From Sacculina carcini (lineage: Eukaryota; Arthropoda; Thecostraca; Sacculinidae), in contig OU696572.1 of assembly GCA_916048095.2 (NCBI GenBank), positions 4,483,362 to 4,547,361 on the forward strand: DNA of 64,000 nucleotides, in the 5' to 3' direction. The notes under the pieces were generated by a model. It did no database searches. It was given only the letters and a program-made list of their open reading frames with translations, and was not told where the DNA came from. Position numbers and translations under genes: made by a program. Positions within the stretch are counted from its first letter, which is position 1. Every line of letters begins with the position of its first letter. Positions 21,718 through 33,376 of the stretch are shown piece by piece.

Positions 21718-22744
21718 TAGGGCTGTCAAAAGTTAATAAAGTTACTTTTTCACCTAAAGGTCACTTTTTCATAAGCTAACTAAAACTGCATGAAAAAGTT
21801 GTGTACGATGATCATTAAAAAAGTTATTAGGTTACCAAAAGTTACTTTTTCATCGTTAGGTTACTTTTTTGCTTTTAAGGTTACTTTCTTATCGTCAGGT
21901 TACATTTTGTTATTTTTCGTTTTATTAGGTAAGTTTACCACGAAGTTTGGTGACTTTTTGCAGATAAGAGGCACAAAAACGGTATATATGAGGATAAAAT
22001 AAGAAAAGAGATGGAATATTAGGTCTGAAGATCAAGAAATGTCAACATTTCTGCTGTTAGGATTTAGCAATTGATATTCATCTTAATATCCGTGCTACTC
22101 GATATTTATACGTTTTTGGGTACGCAGGATAGTGTAATTTCATTTTAGGAAATGTCCACGAACCGGAGGGTGTCGTGAGATGTTTGGAGCGTGGTATAGT
22201 ACGATGTGTGAGCTCTCTATACTAGATACTGCACTGCAGCACTTGACAGTACGTATTTACTTAAACAGGAATTTGCACGTGATTTTCAGGACGTGAGATA
22301 GCGCCATTATCCCACGTTTGACATATGGGAGGACGGGTGGCATTCACACATGCAGTGTTTACTCTCACACTAATATACAAACTGTAGTAGGTGCTATTTG
22401 ATAAAAGGTTTCATTGATAAAATATAGAGAATATCATTGCGACCATTACTAAAAATATTTACATTTGCAATTAGTGTATTTGTGCATTTGTATAAGCTTT
22501 CCACTTAAAAATTATATTTTGATGGTTATGCTCCTTTTTTCGATGTTAGCCAAATTATGTCAAGTCACGTTTGGTTGTTTGTTGTAAAAATGGTACCAGA
22601 TCGGAGAGGGTGGAAAAGTAGTACCAACTAGGAAAGATGATAAAAAAGAAGGACTGGTGTATTTTCTTCCTTCAGAACTGCAAACAGAAATTGACCTTTT
22701 TTGAAGGAGGTTATTTTTAGGTTACCTTTTTATTGGTTATTAGC

Positions 22745-24560
22745 ATTAAAACCCGCCCGTTGTGCGGAGGAATTCATAAAATGGAATTCATATTCATAAA
22801 AATTCATATTCATAAAAATTCATATTCATAAAAAATATTCCAAATTAAAAAAGAAAATGAAAACTCATAAGTGTCTCACTCAATAGAAAAGTCCAAGTGT
22901 GAATATCTTTATTTTTATTTTGACATAATATTTTCCCTCAACCCGCCTCATATATAAACCCACCCATTGAGTGGAATAATTCAGAACACAAACACGTAAC
23001 AGAGCGAAACAGCGAAACGAGCGAAACAGTTCATACTATTAAATTTGTATTCAATTCATAAGAGAAAAGGAATATGAATTAAAAAAGAGTGGTGTAAACC
23101 CATAAAAAAGTCTAAATTTCTATATTTTCATATTTATTTTCACAAAATAGTTTGCCTAAACCGCCTCATATTTATACATGCCGTCGTGCTGAATAATTCA
23201 GAACTCAGACACGAAACAATGAAAAATGACTACACTTTTTCATCATAATGTTTCAAAAATATATTAATAACTTAACATCACCGTCTAGCATTGAAACCCG
23301 CCAGTTGTGCGGAGCAATTCATAAAATGAAATTCATATTTAATTCATAAACATATTGCAAATTAAAAAAACACAGATATACTCATTAAAATCTTACTCAA
23401 TTGAAAAGTCTAAATTTAATTATTTTTATTTTGTTTTGACAACATATTTTCCTTGAACCCGCCTCATATTGAAACCCGCCCGTCGTGCTCAACAATTCAT
23501 AAAATAAAATGCATATTTAATCCATAGAATAAACTGTATAAAAAAAATTTAACCTGTAAATACGTTCACCAATAAAAACTAAATGTGAATATTTTAATTA
23601 TAAATTTGACAAAATATTATCCCTTAATCCACCTCATATTTAAAGCTACCCGTCGTGCGGAATAATTCAGAACACTAACACGTACAAAACAATGAAAATT
23701 CTAGCATGTAAACCCGCCCGTCGTGCGGAACAGTTCATACTATTAAATTTGTATTCAATTCATAATGAATGAATATGAATATGAAAGAAAATGAATATGA
23801 ATTTATAAAGAAATGAGTAAACCCCCAAAAAATCCTATTTAAACCTGCCCGTCGTGCTGAATAATTCAGAACTCTGACACAAAACAATGAAAAATGACTA
23901 ATTTTTTATCATAATGTTTTCAAAATATATTTATAACCCAACATCACCATCTAGCATTAAAACCCGCCCTTTGAGCAGAACAATAAATAAATTAAAATGA
24001 ATATTGAATTAATAAAAAATGATTAGAAATTAAAAATGAAAAAGTAAACCCATAAAAAGTCTTAACCAATAGAAAAGTCTAAATGTGAATGTTTTTATTT
24101 TAGATGTGGCAAAATATTTTCCCTCGAACTGCCTTGTATTTGAACCCGCCGGTCGTGCAGAACTATAAATAGAATATAATGAATAAAAAAGCAAACAGCT
24201 TATCCAATATAAGAATATAAATTTGTAAATTCTTGTTTTAATTATTGACGAAGTTTTTCCTCAACACTGCTCAAGTTCACACCCATCCTTCGTGTGTAGT
24301 AATTCAGAAGTGTAACACTATCAAAACAATGAAACCTTCTGTCATCTCTATAATTCCAGATTTATGCGTCCGCTAAAACAACATATTCATATATTTGGCA
24401 TTGCATGATATTACAACCCATATCCTTATGCAACTTAAGCTTATGCAACTTGAAATTGAACCAAATTATACAGTAAAATTCAGTAGTTAACTTTGTTCCC
24501 AGTAGTATTTTACCCGCCCGTCGGGCGGAACAATTCATGTGTAAATATTGAGGACAATAA
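22745..24560 (+). repeat. Degenerate array with CCCGCCCGTCGTGCGG cores
   Basis: At irregular spacing of about 65-250 bp the A/T-rich background is broken by a GC core like acccgcccgtcgtgcgg followed by aacaattcataaaa or aataattcagaac. I find it near 22750, 22955, 23175, 23290, 23470, 23645, 23705, 23845, 23960, 24140, 24275 and 24510. The copy at 24510 contains CCGCCCG-t-CGGGCGG, a perfect short hairpin. Two unit types seem to alternate (attcata and attcagaac). Confidence 0.75.
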
Positions 24561-24650
24561 AGCCTTTCTATTCAGTATAGTGTAGCATTAATTAAACTGT
24601 ACCCATTAAAACCACACCATCCATGCTTGGAGCTAATATGATGCATTCTT

Positions 24651-26010
24651 AATTGTGATTGGGCTTCAGTGAAATTTAATCGGTGTATATTCCTGTGTAA
24701 TCGCAAGTGCGCATAATAGCTGTCAAATTGGTAATATGTGCTTTTGACTTTACACCGCCGTAACTTCCTTCAGATACACTTTGGAAAATTACAAATTATA
24801 CCGTATTGTAGAAAACAAGATTTCTAGCACGATGGTATAATTAATTTTTATGTGTAACCAATAGTTACTGAGAAATAGTAGAAAAATGAATTAATTTTAG
24901 TCGCCCGGTGTTCAAGTGTAATTTTGGATGTATTTGATAATTTTGCCAATTTTACACGTTTTTTGTACCATTGGTGGGTATAAATTATAGCTTATCTTGT
25001 AGAACACAAAATTATCTACACAGTAGTATATTCCTGTGTAATCGCAAGTGCGTAAATTGTGATTGGACTTCAGTGAAATTAAATCGGTGTATATTCATGT
25101 GTAATCGCAAGTGCGCATAATAGCTGTCAAATTGGCAATATGTCCTTTTGACTTTACACTGCCGTAACTTCCTTCAGATATACTTTGGAAAATTACAAAG
25201 TATACCGTATTGTAGAAAACAAGATTTCTAGGACGATGGTATAATTTATTTTTATTTATAACAAATAGTTACTGAGAAATAGTAGAAAAATGAATTAATT
25301 TTAGTCGCCCGGTGTTCAAGTGTAATTTTGGATAAATTTATGAATTTTGCCAATCTTACACGTTTTTTGTATCATTTGTGGCTATAAATTATAACTTTTC
25401 TTGTAGAACATAAAATTATCTACACAATAGTATAATTTTTATAGCTGTCCCATTGCTGGTATATGAGGAATAATTAGCGGAATATTGACCGAAATATTCA
25501 CGTTTTTGTGTGCTAATTTTGCCTTTTTGACTTTGTCATTTACACTTCACACCACCGTAAAGTTTTTTTAATACACTTTGGAAAATTAAAAATTATACCG
25601 TGTTGCAGAAAACAAAATTCCCAGCATGATGGTATTATTGATTTAGATGTGTGATAATTAGTTTTTGAGAAATAGAGAAAAAAGTATAGAAAATTGGACG
25701 CGTGGAGTTTAAATAAAATTTTGAATGTATATTGAATTTTTTTCCATTTTACATGTTTTATATTCAATTTTTGGGTATAAATTATAGTTTGTTGAGTAGA
25801 ATATAAAATTTTCTACACAGTGGTATAATGTTTATAGTTGTACCATTGCTGATTTAGGAAGAGTAGTCTTCAGAAAATTGACCAAAAGTTTCGCATTTTT
25901 CAGGATTCATTTTGTTTTTTCACCGCTAAAACCTTTTTTGGTTTTATTTTTAAAATGTAGTGTAAAATGTAGACAAGAAAATTTCCAACGTAATGGTATA
26001 AATTGTTAGA
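24651..26010 (+). repeat. Tandem repeat of about 400 bp, just over three units
   Basis: Two clear units start with aattgtgattgg at 24651 and 25055 (period 404). A third, more diverged unit is placed by the shared block tataccgt..agaaaacaa near 25595, and a partial fourth runs near 25960. The first unit and its upstream 210 bp recur as an inverted copy at 31437-31999. Confidence 0.8.
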
Positions 26011-26065
26011 GGTTAAGCCAAGTGGTGGCCGAGTATTAGCTGATAGAAAATGGACCAAGGAGGGT

Positions 26066-26166
<101 letters not shown>

Positions 26167-26409
26167 ACAGAGGATCTTTATATATATATATAGATTAGGT
26201 TACTTAATATGTTCACAAACAAGCTACAAACAAACCGTGTATTTCACATGGCGCACTAATCAGCAAAGGCGTGATAAACATGTGATAAAACGATACAAAA
26301 GTGATAATAACTTTAAAACTCAGATTATTTTTAGGTTACTTTTTAGGTTACTTTTTCTCGAAAGTAAAGTAACTTTTTTTATTTTTAGGTTAATTTTTTG
26401 ACAGCCCTA

Positions 26410-27380
26410 CAAATAACTAAGACTTTACGGTTTATCGCAAAACGGTGGGTCCCGAAGAAGGCTTGTATATGAAAAATATTTGAATGGAAATTCAAGGTTT
26501 GAATTTAATTTTAATACACAAATGAAGATAATACAAGCTGGTATAACTGATTTTAATATTCAACTAAAGCTGAGTATTATTTAACAATCAATTATACAAA
26601 TTAAAAAAGAATAATATTAAATAAATTCAGTTCATACAGTTGTTTAATGTGTAATGTAACGTGAATATTAAAAATAAACATGGCATGCGATGATTGCGCT
26701 ATTTGCACGTGTGTGATTGTCGCTTGTTTGTGTGCTTGTAGTGTCACGGCGAATTCATCGGCAAACGGCAAGACAGAGGAGGTATTCGGTCGTGCACAAG
26801 AGAACATTGATGATGATTTCGTTCATTTTCCACTCTCAAAGCGGCGGACCAACGCAAGCCTTCTACCATCTCATGGTAACATTTGAAAGGAAATATTTGC
26901 TTGCGTGGATACACGCATATGAAATATCTATCAGGCCTTATAAATATATCCGTAAAAAATGTATCGAATATCGCTGTTTTAAATCATTTATTGAAGTATG
27001 ATACGGTACGATTGGGTTTTGTGATTTGTACCAAATATAGCATTTCGTACAATATTTTTGTACCGTACCTCATTTGACAACCATACCTTAGTAGTACAAG
27101 AATAAAACTGATTAAAAAAATTGGTCTGAGGCAATAATGAGGATAGGTGTTTTTACTAGTTTGGGAGTGCTGGATTCAAATTTATAAATAGTTTTGCTCT
27201 ATCACGTCTACTTTCCGGCTTTTAAAGAGTCTCGTTTTAGTATAAATAGAGAATATATGTGCACATTTCAATATTTGCAGCAGCTTACAATAGGTAATAC
27301 AGAATAGATAAAGAATACTGATTGAATCATTGTGCTTGGATGACATAATTACACAATTCATAGTAACACAGCCAGTCAAA
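26410..27380. other. Unassigned A/T-rich region
   Basis: A small frame at 26680-26886 (Cys-rich N terminus) has no recognised relatives. I see no RNA gene or named repeat. Confidence 0.4.
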
Positions 27381-28490
27381 CTATTCCTTAGAAGATCTGG
27401 TATATTTTGCCTCCGGGATGTCATGTAAAAGCATCCAGCAGAAGCCTCCCATAATGCCGGGGCTTAATTTCCCTTGATAGCTGCTCTCCATCTTCGTAAA
27501 GTCTTGGTGGAATATCCATGCTCATCACTCACTGCCCCCAGGTCTGGTTGGAAAAAGTTGAGGTGGGAATGAAGAAAATGAAACTTGAGTGACATTCGAC
27601 ACTCCGTATCAAAGACTTTAGCAACTTCTCAATACAGGCTTGGTAACCTGGTACGCATGTGTTACCAAAGAAGTCACTACAGACTGACTCGAATGCTTCC
27701 CATGCTCACAGTTTTTAAGTTAAGAAGCTCCTCAATATCAGTATTCTTCATCACTTCTCGGATCTGAGGTCCGACAAAGATACCCTCTTTGAGCTTAGCA
27801 GCAATAAGACCTGGGAACACAGTAGACAAGTGTTGTAAGTCGGCACCATTTTTGTCCAACGCATTCACGAAACTCTTAATTAAACCAAACTCCTAATTAA
27901 ACCAAATCAAACCAACCTTGATGTGAAGAAGTGGATGAGGTACCATATTCATGTGTACTAAAGGATCTTCCTTGAATCGGATTTTCCTTGAATCGGATTT
28001 TCCTTGAATCGGATTTTCCTTGAATCGGATTTTCCTTGAATCGGATTTTCCTTGAAAGGACCTTGTATTCGCCAGGAACAAAAGTGGTTCTCCCAGTCTT
28101 TCTGCTTGTAATGCTGGGATACAGCTCGACTATCCCAGAGACGGATATAACAGCAGTACTTCGTGATGACCGCATGCATACCCATAAGAGGACCAACGAC
28201 TTTGAGGCTCCCACACGGACTCCATTTGTACTCGCTGTACTTGACAGCTTCTGAAAGAAAGTCCATATTGTCATAGGATTCCATACTGTCATAGGATGTG
28301 TGGAGCCCAAGACTTTTCCTGATCGCCAGTTTTGCAGTGAAAATAGTGAGAGTAGGCCGTTCTGAGGAAGGAAGTGATGGTTTGGCACCGTACAACTGTT
28401 GTGAAGTCTCCACACACGTAGCAGGAAGAATTGGCTTTGTTGAGGCATCCTCAATATTTCGACGTGCTTGAAGCCATTGGATAATTTGAA
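27381..28490 (-). pseudogene. Relic of an uncharacterised conserved protein
   Basis: Read on the minus strand from 28490, blocks appear in the order I remember from a multi-copy uncharacterised protein family in arthropods: EAVKYSEYKW, a Gly-rich stretch with LKVVG, TKYCCYIRLWDSRA, a KDW block, VPGEY, then HIKVGL, EGIFVGPQIREV, DLGAVSDEHG, FHQDFTKMESSYQGK and a Trp-containing end, finishing at TAG 27383-27381. The blocks sit in different frames, so the gene is broken several times. A 16-bp minisatellite has expanded between VPGEY and HIKVGL. The function is unknown. Multi-copy occurrence makes me suspect that mobile elements carry the family, but that is inference. Confidence 0.6.
27963..28055 (-). 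repeat. 16-bp minisatellite within the conserved relic
   Basis: Almost six copies of ttccttgaatcggatt in tandem. 16 is not a multiple of three, so translation cycles through three frames and gives RKIRFKENPIQGKSDS-type repeats. Confidence 0.92.
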
Positions 28491-28585
28491 AATATAAAAA
28501 AGTAAAACTAAAGTATATGCAAGGCGTGCCTTGGAATATGTAGTACTGAAATTTGGCTTATATATCTATATATATATATATATAT

Positions 28586-28821
28586 ATATTCTCTCTCAAA
28601 CAAACGAGATTAAAATCGATTGCGCATTCGCAGTTGACTAGTTTTTTCCGCGTTGTTTCGATATTCCTTGCGAGTTGCTGGTCTCTTTTGTCAAGTCTGT
28701 TCAGCAATTGACCGATGTTTTGTTGGCGTAGTATTTCGGAGTTAACTATCTCCATTCTCACACACTGGTAGACATTGGTGGTATTTATTCCTCGAGACGT
28801 CTTTCGGCTAACATTAGCCAT
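28586..28821 (-). pseudogene. Displaced N terminus of the Penelope ORF
   Basis: About 78 residues starting MANVSRKTSRGINTT, with coiled-coil-like Gln/Arg-rich heptads (LRQQNIGQLLNRLDKRDQQL), ending in CLRENI before (TA)n. LRENI is where the main RT frame begins at 31435, so this is the missing start of that protein at the opposite end of the element. The ATG overlaps stem II of the ribozyme motif. Confidence 0.72.
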
Positions 28822-28832
28822 CTTCAGGAGTT
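28790..28832 (-). ncRNA. Hammerhead ribozyme-like motif in the Penelope element
   Basis: On the minus strand all core boxes are present in order: CUGAAGA (28827-28821, fits CUGANGA), a stem II GGCUAA/UUAGCC, GAAA (28805-28802), then a self-complementary AGACGUCU (28802-28795) usable as a short stem III in a dimer, and C17 at 28794 as the cleavage base. Stem I would be GAG/CUC (28793-28791 with 28830-28828). Minimal hammerheads with tiny stem III are known from Penelope-like elements, where they act as dimers. Activity is inferred only. Confidence 0.65.
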
Positions 28833-29090
28833 ACACTGACCAGAAATTCAAATTACAGTGCTAAGATACAATACAAAACATGAAATCGTTAAACACGTGC
28901 TTAAATATACAGGGTACCTCTCATGCGACAACAGTTGAAATCTAACAATTAAAACACAATACAATTATTACATGAAAGATATATATACATATATACACAT
29001 ATATCCACACACATACATATACATGCATGCATATACACACAAACATATACATACATACACGCACATACATATACATATATATCGGCGTCG

Positions 29091-31434
29091 TCACGCTTGT
29101 GCTGCAGCAAGGGCACACCCAGTCGGCTCAGGCCGTGGGGCTCTCTGAGTCGGTAAAATGCCGTTTTCTTCAACTTGCACGTTCATGGCTGGTCTCAAGT
29201 TGGTGATGTAAATTGCTTCAAGCAGTTTCAGACGCCGTATGTCACGTTCTTGGTCAATGATTTCTGTGCTTTCTACTATCTGCTCCCTATTGATCTTTTG
29301 TTTGTGCACCGAGATGTTGTGTTTTTGGATTGCACCATTGCTGAGGTGGCACGTCAGCCGTCGCGACAGCGTTGTGGTCGTCATACCGATGTATGAATGA
29401 GGCCCACACTCCTCATTTGGACAGGTGTATCGGTATACGACATGGTGCTGCTGCAACTTGCTGGGCTTCTCCATCATGGGCCTGTTTTTCATAATAACAT
29501 TGGCAGTTTTTCGCGACTGATAATATACTACCAATTTGACCTTTTTTGTGTCGCTGGTGGCCTTCACGTTTTTTGCGATAATTTCTCGCATGATTCTTTC
29601 ATCTACACGATATGCAGAGCTCATGATGTTTTTGTAGTAAATATTAATCGCTTGTGCATCTTCATTTTCGGGCACATCGCGAATGAATTGTTTGTTGAGC
29701 GTTTCCTTTACGACTTTGGACACGTCGTCATTCGAGTAGCCGTTGTTCACGAGTACCTGTGTCAAGCGCTCAAGCTCGTGATGTGTTGACTCCCAGTCTG
29801 AGCAGTGGGTGATTGCACGACGAACGTAGGCGCTGATGGTGGAGCGTTTGTATTTGTTCGGGCACTCGCTTGCAGCATTGAGGCACAGTCCTTCATTCGT
29901 CGGCTTCGTGTACACACACGTTTTCATCTTTCTTCCTTCGAGTTGCATGAGGACGTCCAGGAATGGCAGTTGTCCGTTTTGTGCATGTTCGCTGTTGTAT
30001 GTCAGGCCGGTTGTGTCTTCGAATGCTTTTTTGATTGTGGTCACTTCGTCTTTTGATTTGACGCACAGAAACATGTCGTCAACATAACGACAATATACAA
30101 GTGCTTTGTGCAGTTTCATGATGTTTGTTTCTGCGTTGCCCATGAAGAAATTCGCAAACAAAACACCTAGCGGACTGCCCATTGCAATGCCGTCGATCTG
30201 TTGATACAGCTGTCCACTGGGACAGATGAAGGGTGCTTCCTTGGTGCATGTTGCAAGCAACGCACGCAGTACTTTCTCGGGCACTTCTAATGGTTTTGTG
30301 TCGTTACATCTGTAGACACGGTCCATGATGATGTCAATGGTTCTGTCCACCGGAACGTTTGTGAATAAATTATCCACATCAAGTGAGGCGATAATTTTTG
30401 CTTCGGAAGGCGATGTTCCGCGGAGGATCTCCAAGAATTCCTGTGAGCTGCTTATACTGAATTCACTTGGCACGAATGGTTGCAGAATTTCATTGAGCTT
30501 CTTTGCCACATGGTACGTAGCTGTGGGAATCTGAGATATAATCGGTCTCAGCGGATTGCCGTCTTTATGCGTCTTAACGTTTCCGTAGGCATATCCAGGA
30601 GAGTACTCACCTGCCAGCTTGCACAGCTTATGCGGCCCTTGGCTAGCATTGAAGCGTCCAATTAGTCCGTTGACTTTCTTCTTTATTTTTTCCGTGGGGT
30701 TATGTCGAATCTTTCTGAACTTGGCTTTGTCGCTCAGTATTTGACTGATTTTTTCGATGTAGTCGCTTTTCTTTAGTATGACGAATGATGCATTCTTGTC
30801 AGCTCTGCGAATTACGATATTTGGGTTGTCGCGTAATTCTTTTGCTGCTTGCATTTGTTTTTTGCCGACAATTTGGCTTAGATATGATCCTCGAGATTTT
30901 GAAGACTCGGCAAGAAGCAGCGACTGTAATTCAGGCGTTGTCAAAACCTCACCTTTTTGTTCCTTGTGCTGAATTTCGTCGAGAAGAACTTCAATTTCAA
31001 GACGCTTCTGATGTTGCTTCGGCTTCGAGATGTAGTGGCAGTTAAGCCCCATATTCAGCAGCTCTGTTTGGTCGTCCGTCAGGATCTCATCAGAAAGATT
31101 CAAGAAACTGTTTTTCAACTGCCGGTGTTTAATCTGGCCTCCGTTCAGTCTGATTAGTTTTTTCTGTGTAGTTGACTGGGCTCCTTGTCTATGTTGATCA
31201 ACAAGAACATTCCATTTCTCTTCGATGGCTAGTTTCAGAGCGTCTGGAACGTTGAGATCCGTCCACGTTTGCTGTAGATGTTCCAGGCGGCTGTGCATCT
31301 CTTTGGAATCTGTGCGCTGTTTCTCCAGCTGTTGCTCAACGAGTTCCATCCGGAAACGGCGTGTGCTTTCAGCATTTCTGGCTGTCTCGTCATGCAATTT
31401 GAAGTTTGTGTAGCCAGGTAGAATATTCTCTCTC
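29091..31434 (-). CDS. Penelope-like reverse transcriptase with GIY-YIG endonuclease (N terminus displaced)
   Basis: A single open frame of about 780 residues. RT blocks in order are NVKTHKDG...LRPIIS, SLDVDNLFTNVP, IDGIAMGSPLG, catalytic YVDDMF (near 30090) and LPFLDV. The C-terminal endonuclease reads VYRYTC, CG-x-x-SYIGMT, SRRL and a conserved Glu in LLEAIYITN, with the Cys pair CPNEEC as an added zinc-binding site. These enzymes nick DNA and prime reverse transcription at the nick, and are related to telomerase RT. No internal stop or frameshift is seen. The residues before LRENI (31478-31436) come from an adjoining repeat, not from the element; the genuine N terminus is at 28821. Confidence 0.9.
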
Positions 31435-31436
31435 AG

Positions 31437-31999
31437 AAAATTTTGTTTTCTACAAGAAACGCTATAATTTATACCCACAAATGATACAAAAAACGTGTAA
31501 AATTGGAAAAATTCTCAAATACATCCAAAATTACACTTGAACACCGTGCGACCACAAATAATTCATTTTTGTACCCATTTCTCAGTAACTATTTGTCACA
31601 CATTAAAATAATTTATACTATCGTGCTAGAAATTTTGTTTTTCTACAATACGGTATAATTTTTAGTTCTCCAAAGTGTACCCAAAGGAAGTGAGGGCGGT
31701 TAAAGTCAAAAAGACATATTGCCAATTTGACAGCTATTATGCTCACTTGCGATTACACAGGAATATACACCGATTAAATTTCACTGAAGCCCAATCACAA
31801 TATGAATTACAATAATATGCATCATATTAGCTCCAAGCATGGTCGGTGTGGCTTTATTGCGTACAGTTTAATTAATGCTACACTATACTGAATATAAAGG
31901 CTTTATTGTCCTCAATATTTACACATGAATTGTTCCACACGACGGGCGGGTAAAATGCTACTGGGAACAAAGTAAACTACTGAATTTTAACTGTGTAAT
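31437..31999 (-). repeat. Inverted copy of the 24.4-25.0 kb repeat
   Basis: Reads as the reverse complement of about 24440-25010, including the GC core (gacgggcgggta), aatcgcaagtg-type block and cggtataattt block. It was cut by two later events: the Penelope element joins it at 31436 and an LTR at 32000. Confidence 0.82.
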
Positions 32000-32439
32000 T
32001 GTGGCAGCACGGAATAGTGTATGTTTTGTTGTTGATACAGTGTAAGTATTTGATAATTAGCTGTTTCATTGGTTGTGTGATTTATGTGAGGAGTGAATGT
32101 TCGTGTGTTTGTCCTGGCGTGCGTTTTTTGTGCGTTCGTGCGCGTGCTTAGTGATGTCACAGGCGTGCTTGGTTGCTATTGGCTGGTGTTGCGCATGCGC
32201 CGTGTGAGCGAGCAAGTATAGGTCAGCGTCCTGGGGGAATCGGCGTCGGGAGGTGACAGGGAGTGGGTGTGCAGGATGTGACGTGTACGGGACAGGGATT
32301 TACGGGATATAGCGAGCGTATGCTAGTGGTAGTACATTGACTATTGTGAATTGTGTTGCTGCAAGTTAATTTCCTTCTTCATCTTCATTGTTCTGCAATA
32401 TATACATTTCAGTGTTTATCAGTGTTGGAAGAGCAAATC

Positions 32440-33195
32440 ATGGAAGAATCAAAAGCACAAGCTATTTCGGCAACCGCGGCCCTTGATTTTTCGGCTCGTC
32501 CCCAAATATGACGGGTGTAAGGACTCAACGGAATTTATCAGCAAGATGAAGAAGATTTGTCTGCGCGGTCTGCGCGGAGTCAGTGATGTGGCGCAAGTGG
32601 CCGGGATAAGCGTCACAGGAGACGCGTATTCCGTTGTCGATGGTCTTTCCGATGAAGACCAACTAAGCATGAATAAAATAGAAGAGGTCCTTCAAAAAGC
32701 ATTCGGCACTGACTCTTTGTCCGCCTGTGATAAGTTTGTGAGTCGACGACTGACTGAGGGTGAATGTGTGAATGTGTTGATGGCGGATCTCCGACGAATG
32801 GGTTCCAAGTGTATCATAACGGACTCAGTAGCTTTGAAATGCGCCTTCGTAAGTACTTTGCCTCTTTCAGTGAGACATACACTTCCTTCAAATGCGAAAC
32901 TGGACTCGATGACTGACGTGGAGATAGTGGGCAGGGCGAGAGTGATGTTGTCTGAAACTGGTAAGACAACGGAAACCGGAATGCTATCTACCGCGCCTGC
33001 TCTAAATTTGAATCCGTCGTCATCCCTGAGATGCTTCGTCTGCAACAAGCCGGGCGTGTGCGGGCGTGTGCACAACGTATCAGAATAAGATCAAATGACG
33101 CGAGATATTCGTTCATCTGTTTCAAATGTGGAGTTCACGGACACATAAGTTCAGCGTGCTCGAAAAACTGTGCAGACACGTTGACGCGAGTGCCA
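32440..33195 (+). pseudogene. Gag with zinc knuckle, joined to the RNase H/integrase linker
   Basis: The likely start is the ATG at 32440 (MEESKAQAISATAALDFSARP), after which one base too many near 32505 moves the frame to YDGCKDSTEFISKMKKICL. A helical capsid-like region follows (EEVLQKAFGTDSLSACDKFVSRRLTEGECVNVLMADLRRMG in part). Near 33080 the frame changes again, at one Cys-x2-Cys (CFVCNKPG), and a complete knuckle comes later (CFKCGVHGHISSAC, about 33118-33160). Right after the knuckle the protein reads ADTLTRVP, a sequence that in intact relatives lies at the end of RNase H (compare ADVLTRVP near 62270). So the deletion joins Gag to the linker. Confidence 0.72.
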
Positions 33196-33284
33196 CCAAA
33201 ACGGTTAGTGACAACAGGGAAGTCAGCTTTGTGCTGTGTTGCCGAGACTCTGGAACCAATGAGTAGAGAAAAGGTTAATGACGT

Positions 33285-33285
<1 letters not shown>

Positions 33286-33374
<89 letters not shown>
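33286..33374 (+). repeat. (TA)n microsatellite, about 89 bp
   Basis: A pure TA run. Tyr-Ile repeats in the open frames here are artefacts. Confidence 0.96.

Positions 33375-33376
<2 letters not shown>

Larger units (their letters stand above)
28586..31435 (-). mobile_element. Penelope-like element, apparently circularly permuted unit
   Basis: In coding (minus) orientation the element starts at 31435 in mid-protein (LRENI...), runs through RT and GIY-YIG endonuclease to the stop near 29091, then a 3' UTR and a hammerhead-type ribozyme core near 28825-28790. It ends with the protein's N terminus (MANVSRK... to ...LRENI) at 28821-28586, against a (TA)n run. The two ends share the 13-mer atattctctctca (28586-28598 and 31423-31435). 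So the piece that should precede LRENI lies at the far end. Penelope-like elements are known to carry such partial repeats (pLTRs) and hammerheads. The 5' edge abuts an unrelated repeat (31437-31999). Confidence 0.82.

Noticed and set aside
22745-24560. CRISPR-like array from the spaced GC cores
   Set aside because: Spacing is irregular, the cores vary and spacers resemble one another; it is a degenerate repeat.
27963-28055. Regular short repeats as a CRISPR array
   Set aside because: Units are contiguous 16-mers without spacers, in an animal genome; this is a minisatellite.
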